A stretch of DNA of 64,000 bases from Haemonchus contortus (Eukaryota; Nematoda; Chromadorea; Rhabditida; Trichostrongylidae). Positions 11,291 to 22,792 of this stretch are shown here, one piece after another. Numbering within the stretch: position 1 is the stretch's first letter; every line of letters begins with the position of its first letter. Under the pieces are notes generated by a model, which was not told the DNA's origin, did not search any database, and saw only the letters and a list, made by a program, of their open reading frames with translations. Position numbers and translations under genes: made by a program. The stretch covers positions 39,485,519-39,549,518 of the forward strand of contig LS997565.1 of assembly GCA_000469685.2 (NCBI GenBank). The letters are read 5' to 3'.

Positions 11291-13884
11291 GTGAAAGTGA
11301 GCACAACACAGGGTAATTCAAATGTTTTCGGGTTTTTTTTTTTTACTGAAACGTCCCATTGGGCATAGTTTTGAACAGAATACATAACCTATTAGTGTGT
11401 TGTAGTTGTTATCAATTAACACTTTTCCGAAGCTTATAGTATTCAAACTCAATTGACTGACGTTTTGAAACGTTTCGCTTTGTTCAGCGCCTAAAAGAAT
11501 CGAAACAATTTGTGAATATCCGATCAAACATCTCCAGAAATCTTCTAAAGTTCGATTTCGAGTCCTGCTGTAGTGGTTCTCCTTGGTCTCCATTCAGGAT
11601 CACCGGAGAAAAGCCAACCTCGTACAAAACTTTGCTGCACGCCTAAGTGTGAGGTATTTTTTTGTTTGGATCAGTTTTCTGTTGGTAGACTATCTAGAAA
11701 ATAGGGTTCTGAACATGCTTTCCCAGGGTTATCTGAATAACTCTAGCGTTAAATGCGATGGGTCCTCTTCCGCTTCTGGAAAATAGCCTCTTTCCAGCGC
11801 TTCCTGACACCTACAAGTGCTCCTTGATCTTCAGGTGAAGTATTCTTTGTGACTCGCCAACGTATTCATCCCCAAAATCGCGACAACTCATAATGTAAAG
11901 CATTCCAGACACAGTGCAATAACCCTGTCAGCCAGCTGGACAGGTCACATAGTTTGGGATGGTACTTCGGGAATCGCTGCTCAGGCAATGAAAGGTCTGT
12001 AGGTATGAAAAGAACTACTTAAACGCGAAGAACACTCTCAGTCGCATTTATAAAAACTACAAGGGTAAATACTTCCCGTACGAAGGTCTCTGAAAACATC
12101 ACCGTCACTCAAAATGAATTGACATTGGTCGTTGCAGTCATCTCAAAAGAGATTTTCTCAGTAGTTTCAGTAGGAGTGGGCTACACGGAAAAGAGGGTTA
12201 CAAACGTCACAAGCAGTGACTGCTTCGGACCTTCAGTGGTTGATTTGCCTTCAATGTTCCTATATCTACTCGATTCTCAATGACTGGGCAAGTACTTCTC
12301 GGAACTACTACCTCTTCTAGGATTCCTATGAACAATTCCATTTCAGAATAGAAATTTGCCCTCGAATTCGATACTATTCAGATTGCCCTTATGAAACGTC
12401 TCGTTAGCCTGTGTAACATGAAAGACATCTTTGAAAATTGCCCTATGTTAATTCCGAAAAGTGAGTAATTCCTTCAATTATTCCCTATTTAAGTTACGGT
12501 GACAGAATGTTATCAGCTTCTTCAAGTCGCTATTCATATTCTCGCCTTGAATTGCTCTATTACGAAGCCATTCAGTGGTGCAAGGACATTTTGAGAATCT
12601 CCAGAATCTGCTATTTAAATCCTTCAGCGACAGAACTCGGCGTCACCGAGTATGATCCATTCTTTCTGAGAATGTCCTGCCCTCTGACAGATTGCCAACT
12701 GTTGATGCACAACACTTGAGGCGAAATCATCACCATTTCAGGAATCTGGAAGTGTATGACTGGAGCCTTATTTTTGCAAGCGAAAATCCCCACCTTTATA
12801 CGTTGTCATGAAGAAACGGTTCTAGTCAATAACATCTAACGAGAATGACCTATTGCCGTAGTAGTTGTCACAAGTAAAATGTTCGAAGCACACGAAGGAG
12901 ACGAACTTCAGACATTTCTCGCAGCTCTTCTCGAGTCAACAGATATACAGACATATACATATCAATTGAGGTTCAGTAATGATGCAACCGAAGCGGAACA
13001 GACGACCGTGGCCTACAGAACTTTGCAGATTCCGCGCCATTGCCTATGTTATTACCATTATTTATGTTTATGATTTTTGTCTCATTTACAATACTAATGA
13101 TTGAAGATCCATGAAAACAACCACTTTCACTCCACTGGAATCGGACTCAGTAAGTGAAAAGTAAGGATTCGACGTTTGTTTTCGACTGTATACAATGTTG
13201 CCAAGTCATGAGACAGCTCTTCCCTTAGGGAGCAAAAAGCCCAATGGGAAGTCGGAGTAAACAGGGATGTAGTGAGCTAGAAACTAGGCGAGTTTGATAA
13301 AATGGTGACAGTTTTTTGATCACAGGAATGTCTGCTATTCGATATTGGTAATTGTGGGAGTTTGAATCTCAGTGTTCCTCTTCAGATCCAAAGAAAAGTG
13401 TGAACTAAGTGGCATAATCGGGATCTTTCGAACAAGGTCTTCGAATACGCCTAAAAATATAATTTCGAAGAGAAACAAAACTGTGAAATGGATTACTGTA
13501 ACCAGTCCATAATAGAATCAACAGCATTCATAATTCACGGTCCTTTGTAGTACGGAGTCTATCTTGTGACAATGACTTTTCGTAGCCTGGATGAAATCCG
13601 AGAGTTGTGTCATGCAAATCCTTAACAGCTTCTTCCGATCTTGTCTGTTCTTGAACGGGTAAGATTTCAAACCAGCTGAGTTTTATCGATCAAGTTTTCT
13701 TCTATTGGGGAGCTGGACCTTTTGGGGTTTATCTGATCCAAAATAAAAGTATACCAAGGGTTGCTTCACTGAGAAAACTTCCCACCATCGCATTGATATG
13801 ATTACCGAAATAAAGCCTTGAAAGGGTATTTTCTGCTGTGTAACATCCCCAGATCAGACAGAGTGACTTGCTTCAAACTAATGT
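11291..13884. other. Gene-poor stretch
   Basis: No exon chain, RNA gene or repeat end could be supported. The open frames here are short and resemble no family I recognise. Confidence 0.4.
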
Positions 13885-14097
13885 TTTGTTAACTGCTGAT
13901 ACTTCGCCGCAGTACGCTTCTGAGAAACTCGCACCATTGGCGATTTGTGGACAAAACTTCTGTCTCGAACGGGACTCTAACCCGTACTTGTCCCTTCCGG
14001 AGACCGTGCTCTTATCCCTCACACTACCGAGGCCCGCTTGCCCTTGCCTTCTTGATGGCCTATATGCTCACATTGTGGAGGTGTCTTGCTTCCAATG
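13885..14097 (-). repeat. tRNA-derived SINE, family B
   Basis: Read on the minus strand it has CTCGGTAGTGTGAGGGATAA (A-box region) and TACGGGTTAGAGTCCCG (B-box region), followed by AAGTTTTGTCCACAAAT, which parallels AAGTTTTGGCCATAAAT in the 11-kb copy. It abuts a family A fragment on its right. Confidence 0.65.
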
Positions 14098-14200
14098 CGT
14101 TGAGGCCGTAAGCTGGAAAGGTGGTAGGTGGCGCACTATAGGAACTGCCCGGTCCGCGGTTCGAATTCCGGATCGAAACTAGTTTAGGTCAACCATTAGG
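14098..14200 (+). repeat. tRNA-derived SINE, family A, 5' fragment
   Basis: GGTGGTAGGTGGCGCAC followed by GCGGTTCGAATTCCGGATCG corresponds to the A- and B-box part of the family A SINE (compare 38635-38901). The rest of the body is absent or degraded. Confidence 0.55.
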
Positions 14201-14363
14201 CCTATTTCTTCTTTGAGTAGTGAATCATTCGCCTCTAAATTGAAAATTCATCGCGAAGTAAGGCCTAACGTAATGAGACCAGACAAAATTTTTGAGTTAG
14301 CGATGAAGACCTGATGTTGAAAGGTTCTTTGATTCCTTCCACTTTGCAAGCCCTCAGTCCCAC

Positions 14364-14720
14364 GGCACAGTTCACGATAATTTTGAGGTATAATGGAAGT
14401 GGTGGCCCGGAATCGTGCTGAAATAGCAAAAATCACGAAAATCTGAGTACTCAATGAACCATAAAACTTTATTCGTCCGAATCGCGTCCGAATTGTGTAC
14501 AGCTGGCTACAGTAAGCTGCCCGCGTGCAAAGTTTGCGTCCCAGTGCGAATGATGCAACATTTACATGAAAGCTAGTCCTCTTCGGGTGTGTATCCTGGC
14601 TGAGCTGGTTCTGGTGTCCTTTTTAGGTCCTATAAAGGCCTTTTCGACCCGACATTTCGAACTCTTTCGCTATCCTTGTGGGTCATAGATTAGTCTCAGA
14701 GAGAAATCTCGGAAAACATC
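14364..14720 (+). mobile_element. TIR element, subfamily 2, right end not found
   Basis: Begins GGCACAGTTCACGATAATTT. Its interior, including GCTGCCCGCGTGCAAAG, matches the complement of the 3935-4379 copy. No right terminal repeat was found before the next copy at 15103, so it is 3'-truncated or degraded. The end is approximate. Confidence 0.6.
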
Positions 14721-15102
14721 TTCACGTGGACTTAATCTTCAAGGGCGTAGTGTAGTGTAGAAGTGGATCGTAAGCGTTGCACATTTGACTCGTCTTTTGC
14801 TTTTACTGCAATCGTCTGGTTACTCTCTCTAAGTTGAATATGAAGGGTAATATCTCGGGGCGTTAGTTTTCGTCTGAGGGATGAACCCAGACTGGGAGTC
14901 CGAAGTTCTACAGTACTGACCATAGCATGTTGCTGTACAGGCCATACGCTTTTGAAACCTCGCAACAATTCTGGCTAGAAGTCGAACACGGTGACACATC
15001 GCAAAGCGTAGTTGATCGATGTCAAAACTTTTCAATAGTTATCCTTTCTACTTCATCTATTTTAATTTGAGTGAGGGGTTTATCTTAGCTCGAAAGCTTA
15101 AA

Positions 15103-15577
15103 AATACAGTTCACGATAATCCTGAAGTACCTGTTTTAATTCAAATAGCGGAAGTATTGATTGGGAATATTTCATCAGTAGTGAAGAAAGAAGAGAATCC
15201 GCCGATTTCGAGGAAAATATGCTTCTCAAAAGGATAACGGAAATAACATGGAAGGAGTATTCGGACGAGATTCCAGTTGTTGCAATTGCACAAAGAGTTG
15301 GCTACGTCAACTTAGAACTGCACAAAAGTGCCTTTCAATGTCCCCATAGGACATGAAAAATTGTTCAAGCTTCCTAAACGGGTTCCCTTATGATCAGTGC
15401 AGCCTCTACATGCTGATGAAACTCGTCCAGGATACACACCGGCTAAACTTTGAACCTTTCTAATGCCCAAACCAGGCCGTTTCCCGGCCTAAAAGTGCCA
15501 GATATAGTATACGCGGGGGCCTCAAATTCATTCTGTAGGGGAATCTCAGAAACCATTTTTATCGCGAACTGTGCCTT
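15103..15577 (+). mobile_element. TIR element (AGGCACAGTTCACG family)
   Basis: Runs from ATACAGTTCACGATAATCC to TATCGCGAACTGTGCC. It contains the family blocks GAGGAAAATATGCTTCTC, TTCGGACGAGATTCCAG and GCAGCCTCTACATGC. No coding capacity. Confidence 0.85.
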
Positions 15578-16123
15578 TTAACATAGCATCGCCCAAAACG
15601 TCTTCATTCACATTACCATTGAAAAGACGTCTCTTAGACTCGGGAAAACGTTGTCAGACTCACGCTTCACGGAGCACCGGATACGAAACCAATAATTCCA
15701 AAATATCGACAAAAAGCAAACTAGAAAAAATGTAGAACAATTACTATTTCCTAAAAAGGGAATGTGTATTCAAATGAACGTGTGTGCTAACAATAAAATT
15801 AAAAAGGGCAGCAGCACTACTGAAGTTCACACTGATCGGACTCGCCGGGCTCTTCTATCTTAAAGCTTTCCGTTTTCCTGAACTGTTTAATTTTAATTTC
15901 CGCTATTAGAGCCGCTATTAGAGGAGTGCATTTAAAATTGTCTTGATGCCAGAAATTGAAGTTCCTGAAAATGATTGCTTTAGCTTTGATGTCAATTGTC
16001 AATAATGAACCAATTCATTCAGCTGCCATTTATCTTCCCAGAACTCGATATCAACCTTCGCTTGTTCCAAGAAATTCATTTTTGTTTTTTTCTCGAACGG
16101 AACATTGCATTCATTGGTTTCAA

Positions 16124-16637
16124 GACACAGTTCATGATAGTTTTGAGGCACCCTTTTTAGGTTTAAGGGAGGAAGTGTCGATGTTGAGTAGAGCATCGGA
16201 GGAAGGAAGAAAGCAAGGAAATCCGCCTATCTCAAGAAAAATATGGCTTACTAAAATTAGTAGAAATAGAGGTTGTACGAGATCTCCATGACGTGGCGTA
16301 TATGGGGTATTTGGACGAGATTTTAGTTGATGCTATTGCTCAAAGGGCTGATTACGTCAAGCAGAAAAGCCTAAAACTGGTTCCCCTGTCGCCATAAGTC
16401 ATGACAAGCTGTTTGAGTTCCTAACATGAGGGTCTCTTAAGATTGTGCAACCGCTACGATGCGGTTGAAACTCGTCCGCTCAGAAGTGGCATTTAACCGA
16501 TGCAATCTCTGGGCTCTTGTAACGATTTATCCAGAGCGTTTACCCATCTGGCAGCGCCAAATATCATATGCTGGAATGCCACAGATTCATCAGAGGGGTA
16601 TTTCTCAGTAACCATTGTTATCGTGAACTGTGATCCT
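16124..16637 (+). mobile_element. TIR element (AGGCACAGTTCACG family)
   Basis: Runs from GACACAGTTCATGATAG to TTATCGTGAACTGTGATCC with the usual interior blocks (AAGAAAAATATGGCT, TTTGGACGAGATTT). The ends are more diverged than in the 15.1-kb copy. Confidence 0.8.
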
Positions 16638-16872
16638 TTTTTAAATGAATTGAAAAACAAAAACCCACCAAAGTAGATAAATAGGACTCATTCAGGAGGA
16701 GAATATTCAAGCTCAGCTCATCAGATCTGCAGTTCAAAGAGCCAACATTAGATTAATGCACGCCGATGTGGTTCTAACGTGGTAATCTGCGGCTGTACAT
16801 AGGATATAGAACTCACATTAATGGACGACATTTCATTTTTCATATTTCACATTTATTACACTGTTTCTGATA

Positions 16873-17095
16873 ACGATGGGCGGGGGTGGTGTAGTGGCAA
16901 GTGACTAACGTCACACCCGCATGGTCACGGGTTCGATTCCCGGATCGATATCCGCCTCGGCCTACCAAGCTTTCATCCTTCCAGGGTCGGTGAATTGGTA
17001 TCAGACTCGTTTGGGAGGTTAAAAGTATTAACTTGTACATCAGCTGGCCACCGCAATTCATTGCATAGGCCACATACGCTTTCATTTGACCACTA
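16873..17095 (+). repeat. tRNA-derived SINE, family A, 5' part (split by a foldback element)
   Basis: GGTGGTGTAGTGGCAAGTG (A-box region) and CACGGGTTCGATTCCCGGATCG (B-box region) are followed by the family body up to CATTTGACCACTA. The remainder of the same SINE resumes after 20427. The 3.3-kb foldback element therefore landed inside this copy at a TA. Confidence 0.85.
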
Positions 17096-20000
17096 CAATA
17101 CTGCTACTAATTCATGGTCAACCGACGGTTTGCGACGGATTAATCCGTCGCAAACCGTCGCTTCTCCATAACTTCAGTTAAAGTGCTCCAAGAAAGCTGA
17201 AAGTAAGACCATTAGAAAGCTTTTCTCGCAAAGAATCCAAATATATAATGATCTTTTGGTTTTCTCGAATTTTTCGCCTTCCTTTCCGGGAAAAACGAAA
17301 GTTGAGTCTCTCAGCACCTGGGGTGTTACTTGCGGATATGGTCGCATCGTAAACCCTCCACTTCAATTGAAAACTTTGTTTTCAATTCTTGAAAGGCCTG
17401 CGTCGTGTTATAATTGAGGAGAGCATAGAATCCTGATCATTTTGATACCCTTCATGACTTAATTTAAATATTTTCAGCTAAATGCAGCGGTGCAAAGCAA
17501 ATTTCCAGATTTTTAGACATTTGTTGTTCCTTAGAGCCACGTATTTCGTATGACTACCGTATAATTGCTTGTGGGAAATCCTGTCATGTCATGATTTTTC
17601 AATTTCTTCAATTTTGCAGCATCATTTTCATGGAGGTCGAAGAGTGAGTGTTAAGCACCTGAGGTGCTTTCCGCAGATATAACATAGCCTTAAACTCCCG
17701 ACTTCAACAGAAAACTTCCTTCTGAGTTTTTTTAAGCACATTTGGAATATGGACATATGAAATCATGGTTATTTTGATATCGTAATGATAGGATTCAGAA
17801 AAATTCAGCTGAAAACAGTGGCTTCAACCCAACTTCTCAAGAAGTTGGGTTGCTTAGTTCATTTCAGAAGTGCACTTCCTCGGGAACGAGTTATTCTGCA
17901 TTTACTTAAAGACCTCCATTATGTGAATCTGATATTCTGGTAATAGAAGGATGAATGGCCTCCTAATCGAGCGTTGAGCTAATTGACCCCTCACCATCGA
18001 TCTCTATTGGCCCATCGCCTTCGCTATTGCCGAGTCCATTTAGGAGTACGCCCGTTGACACGTACTGGTATACAGCTGGCAGAATGAAACGGCCACGCTA
18101 TGATGAATACTGTTTCACTGTGTATATGTTGTGTTGTGTTTTCACGGTGTATATGTTGTTTACCACTACTGTACTGTACTCCCTTCCCATTTGACGGAAA
18201 CTATGGGGCACTGACACTAAACAACGGTCAAATGAGCACAGAGGAGCACACATTGCTTGGCAGCACTGTTGTTTCAGCATTTGCAAGCGTTTTGTTCGAC
18301 TGAGGATCCGAACCCATATGCAATCCAGGTCAGGTGCAAACATGAGACCAATGCATTCCCACTGCGCCATTGGCTGACTCAACATGTGAACATTTCAATC
18401 AACCATTTAGTAGCGGTTTAGGCTGGCTGCGCTAACAGTAGGAGAAGGCCGATCGGCTTCTGACAAGTCAGGCCACGTTACGACATGATTCACTCACTAT
18501 TTATCACACATCTATCACAATTCAAATACATATATGTATGAATATGTATGTACATATATATATTCGCCTGACTGATGGTTAATAGTGGAGCTAGCGACTT
18601 GACCCCTCGTTATCGATATCCTTAAGACTCACTGTGTTGCAAGGCCATGATTTCTTGAGCCACGTGGGTGCAATCAACTCAAAGACGCCTTGTACTGTAG
18701 TTATATTCGACATTATCAAGGCAAACTGTGCTGTAAGTAAGCCAAAATTTACAGTGTAAATAAACGTCAGTAAAAGGGTAGAATGGAAAAAGTTTATTGG
18801 ACATGATACACGTTCCCTGATCGTATACATTCCGTAGTAAAACTGAAAGAAATGGAAGCGTTGTAACCGTTGTAGTGATAGAAATGAGAGAATCATTCCT
18901 CTTTGCAAGTGACCCTAAAAACTGCAGGGTCGTCTATCAAATTAAAAGTATTTAATTAATTGGTCCATCTTGTAATAAAACATAATTCTGTTTGTGTTTT
19001 GAGCACAATGTGAGTTTTTAATAAGACTAGTTAGTGAATCATGTCGCAACGTGACCTGACTTGTCAGAAATCGATCGGCCTTCTCCTACTGTTACCGCAG
19101 CCAGCCTAAACCCCTACTAAATGGTTGATTGAAATGTTCACATGTTGAGTCGGCCAATGGCGCAGCGGGAATGCATTGGTCTCATGTTTGCACCTGACCT
19201 GGATTCCATATGGGTTCGGATCCTCAGTCGAACAAAACGCTTGCAAATGCTGAAACAACAGTGCTGCCAAGCAATGTGTGCTCCTCTGTGCTCATTTGAC
19301 CGTTGTTTAGTGTCAGTGCCCCATAGTTTCCGTCAAATGGGAAGGGAGTACAGTACAGTAGTGGTAAACAACATATACACCGTGAAAACACAACACAACA
19401 TATACACAGTGAAACAGTATTCATCATAGCGTGGCCGTTTCATTCTGCCAGCTGTATACCAGTACGTGTCAACGGGCGTACTCCTAAATGGACTCGGCAA
19501 TAGCGAAGGCGATGGGCCAATAGAGATCGATGGTGAGGGGTCAATTAGCTCAACGCTCGATTAGGAGGCGATTCATCCTTCTATTATCAGAATATCAGAT
19601 TCACATAATGGAGGTCTTTAAGTAAATGCAGAATAACTCGTTCCCGAGGAAGTGCACTTCTGAAATGAACCAGCAAATTCTTGAGAAGTTGATCATTAAA
19701 ACCGCTTTTTTAACTCAATTTTTCTGAATTCTATCATTACGATATCAAAATAACCATGATTTCATATGTTCATATTCCAAATGTGCTTAAAAAAACTCAG
19801 AAGGAAGTTTTCTGTTGAAGTCGGGAGTTTAAGGCTATGTTATATCTGCGGAAAGCACCTCAGGTGCTTAACACTCACTCTTCGACCTCCATGAAAATGA
19901 TGCTGCAAAATTGAAGAAATTGAAAAATCATGACATGACAGGATTTCCCACAAGCAATTATACGGTAGTCATACGAAATACGTGGCTCTAAGGAACAACA

Positions 20001-20427
20001 AATGTCTAAAAATCTGGAAATTTGCTTTGCACCGCTGCATTTAGCTGAAAATATTTAAATTAAGTCATGAAGGGTATCAAAATGATCAGGATTCTATGCT
20101 CTCCTCAATTATAACACGACGCAGGCCTTTCAAGAATTGAAAACAAAGTTTTCAATTGAAGTGGAGGGTTTACGATGCGGCCATATCCGCAAGTAACACC
20201 CCAGGTGCTGAGAGACTCAACTTTCGTTTTCCCCGGAAAGGAAGGCGATAAATTCGAGAAAACCAAAAGATCATTATATATTTGGATTCTTTGCGAGAAA
20301 AGCTTTCTAATGGTATTACCTTCAGCTTTCTTGGAGCACTTTAACTGAAGTTATGGAGAAGCGACGGTTTGCGACGGATTAATCCGTCGCAAACCGTCGG
20401 TTGACCATGAATTAGTAGCAGTATTGT
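17096..20427. mobile_element. Large foldback element, 1.4-kb inverted arms
   Basis: The arms 17096-18494 and 19033-20427 are long, highly similar inverted repeats around a loop of about 540 bp (18495-19032). The outer ends are CAATACTGCTACTAATTC, each bordered by TA, and the flanks rejoin into a continuous family A SINE. Near each tip is a perfect 38-bp palindrome (17123-17160 and its partner near 20362-20399) built on CGACGGTTTGCGACGGATT. Each arm also holds a tRNA-like block (about 18290-18385 minus, 19142-19240 plus) with TGGCGCAGTGGGAATGC (or its one-base variant) and GGGTTCGGATCC. The loop has a TATATA-rich microsatellite near 18520-18562 and no transposase frame. Mirror-image open frames in the two arms are by-products of the inverted structure. 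Confidence 0.92.
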
Positions 20428-20500
20428 AGGTTCTGAATGGAAGTCGAGTGCTGGGCGCATCCATCACACGGGATTGATTAACGCTAAGAGCTTTGTCCTT
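20428..20500 (+). repeat. Family A SINE, 3' part
   Basis: GTTCTGAATGGAAGTCGAGT followed by GGGCGCATC...ACGGGATTGATTAACGC is the 3' portion of the family A SINE (compare the complement of 38640-38720, and 63665-63720). It completes the copy interrupted at 17095. Confidence 0.85.
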
Positions 20501-21896
20501 TATTCTTTATTTGATAGCGATCTCTCTAGTTGTTCGAGTCTTCTTCATATTTCATCTTCTAGGAGCTGTTCATTATTTCTATTTTCGCGAATCTCGTTTG
20601 AAATTCTGATAATTCAGCATTAGAGCGAGATCAACCCTTGAAATCAAGATTTCGTCTTTAACGGAGGAGATAAGTAAACAAAAAGAGGGGCATGGTTAGA
20701 ACTGGCTATTTTCCCTTTTCTTATTGTTAGTGAGGAATTTACACATTATTATTTTCTTGCAATGTCTTCATGCCCCCCTTTGATAACACGATAATCTAGG
20801 GTAGATTTTATAATTAATGCTGTGGTTGAGCTCGAGGCCAATTACGCCTTCTAGCTGTTGAATGCCTTCAATTTTGCAGCCATAAATACGTCGTCACCGT
20901 CCTTGATACCTCTGAATCTGAATTCATTTGCGTCTTTGGGCAAATATGAGGGCTTCTGGTTCATGATTTTTCTAAATCAACTCAGATATCAATACTGAGT
21001 CAGTGATCAAACCCAATTTTTTGATGTCTGGCTTGAGTCAACCAGAAGATGATTAGAATCCATTTGAGATGTCATGTCTTACAGGTAGTTGGGCTCCCAG
21101 AAATACTTTCAGTGCTTGGTGCTTTCCAGCAAGTGGGACATGTTCGAGAGGACCTTTTTGTAGACATAAGTGAAGGATCTGACCGAAATTTATGGATTGG
21201 CCCCTTTGGAAGGCCCATTCCCTATGACGTCCAGACGGCCTTCAGTCCTTGTTTACTTATCACAATTTGTGGGGGCTATTCCAGAATTTTTGTGTTTAGT
21301 TCGAGCTTAGGAATTTTGCATACTCGAACACGCCAAGCGATGAGGAGGGGAGGGGGGTGGGGGGAGGAGGGGACGGAAGGACCTAGACTCAGAGTAGACT
21401 CAGAGATATGTATCTCCTAAACAAGCACAAGCATTCAATCTGGCGGATAGTTTCACTCGGGAGCTTGCTTGTGATTTTTGGCTTTTAAGTCCTCTTCTTT
21501 AGAACTTCTTCCTACAGCAAATTAAAAAGCAGTATACTGTAAATAAGAAATTCGTAGCTTAAAGGATGATTATTGTTTTCCAGTTTTCATGTATCGATAG
21601 CGTGTACGACGTAATTCATGCAACTTCAGCTTGTAGCCGTCCGAGGCAGTCTCACTTAACGTTAATTTGTATAATCGTTTTATAAATTAGCTGATTTGAA
21701 CGGTTATGTATGAAACAAAATCAACTTCCTCTAATTGTTAATTGGGTGTCTTCTGGAAAAAAATTTCCTTCATGCAACTAGGATTTGCTGCACCGTGGCT
21801 GTAATTAGAGGCACGATGATTACAGGGTAAGATTCTAAACCACTACCCACTGAAGGCATTCTATAGCACCTTCTGCCAAATCCATAATAACGCTTA

Positions 21897-21960
21897 AAGG
21901 CACAGTTCACGATAACAATGGTTTATGAAATTCCCCAACCCAGCCCCAATAATGCAACTT
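21897..21960 (-). mobile_element. TIR element end fragment
   Basis: TTAAAGGCACAGTTCACGAT followed by AACAATGGTTTATGAAATTCCCC is the complement of the family's right end (compare 16600-16637). No other half is visible nearby. Confidence 0.65.
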
Positions 21961-22589
21961 CATCATCTTTTAGTTTTACGGGCTATCATTATTTAAAAAA
22001 TTAGGAACGAGATGCAATGGGAGAGTACCGTAAAACTTATTCTTTCTTGGAGGCCAATACTATTGCAGCAGCCCCACTTTCGAGCACTCTGAGCGTTTGC
22101 TTTCACTTAGTATACTGAGATGTCACTTTGGTAGAAGTAGTTACAGATTTAGTTCATAACAAGTTGGGATCATTTTGTTAAACAGTACAAACTAAATATT
22201 AAGAAGTGACCATGATCGATTTCCGATAAATCTTGGCATGGTACGAACCTCAATATGAAGGTGTTCTTCTATAGCCTAGACCAAGATGATAAAACTCTTT
22301 AATTAGACAACTTTTCGGCTTTGTCACCTTCGTCAGGATCTGAAAGCCAAAAAGTATTTGAGATTCATCCATATCGAATTCCATTTCAGCCTTCAGTTAG
22401 CTCAAGTGTAACCTACAGATATCTAAAAAGGTCTCCTAATCACAACTGGGAACCCACCTTGGACATAGAGAAGATGACATGTGGACCACATTTTAAACTG
22501 CCTATTTAAACGTTTCCGCAATGGGTGAGCTCCGGGATTCGAAAGACAAAGATGTTCCATCCGCCATACGTAAGAGCTGTTGTGGTTAC

Positions 22590-22792
22590 CGTTCAGTTGG
22601 GTATCCGTTGTCACTTTTTCAAACGTAATTTCCTCAAACACAATTTTTTCATCTGACTTTTTTGAAGGCGCAGATTTTGAAATCTCTGATTGAGTTTTTC
22701 GGTCCAATCCCATCATGCTGTTGAAATCTGCCTGAATTTCCAACTTCTTAACGTAACAATTGTATAACAACAAGTATAACAGCTATGACATT
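22590..22792 (-). CDS. Weak candidate exon, unknown product
   Basis: A minus-strand frame opens after a CATAG acceptor-like site and runs to a GTAACC donor-like site. It encodes a short hydrophobic start (LLYLLLYNCY) and then a charged stretch rich in Lys, Glu and Ser. I recognise no family, and no linked exon was found. It could be a chance frame. Confidence 0.18.

Noticed and set aside
18098..19429. Paired 95- and 67-codon open frames in the foldback arms
   Set aside because: They are mirror copies imposed by the inverted repeat and contain tRNA-like DNA; there is no family resemblance or splice context.
21049..21420. 123-codon plus-strand frame
   Set aside because: The C-terminal part is a GGGGAGG low-complexity run and the rest matches no family; no supporting splice sites.
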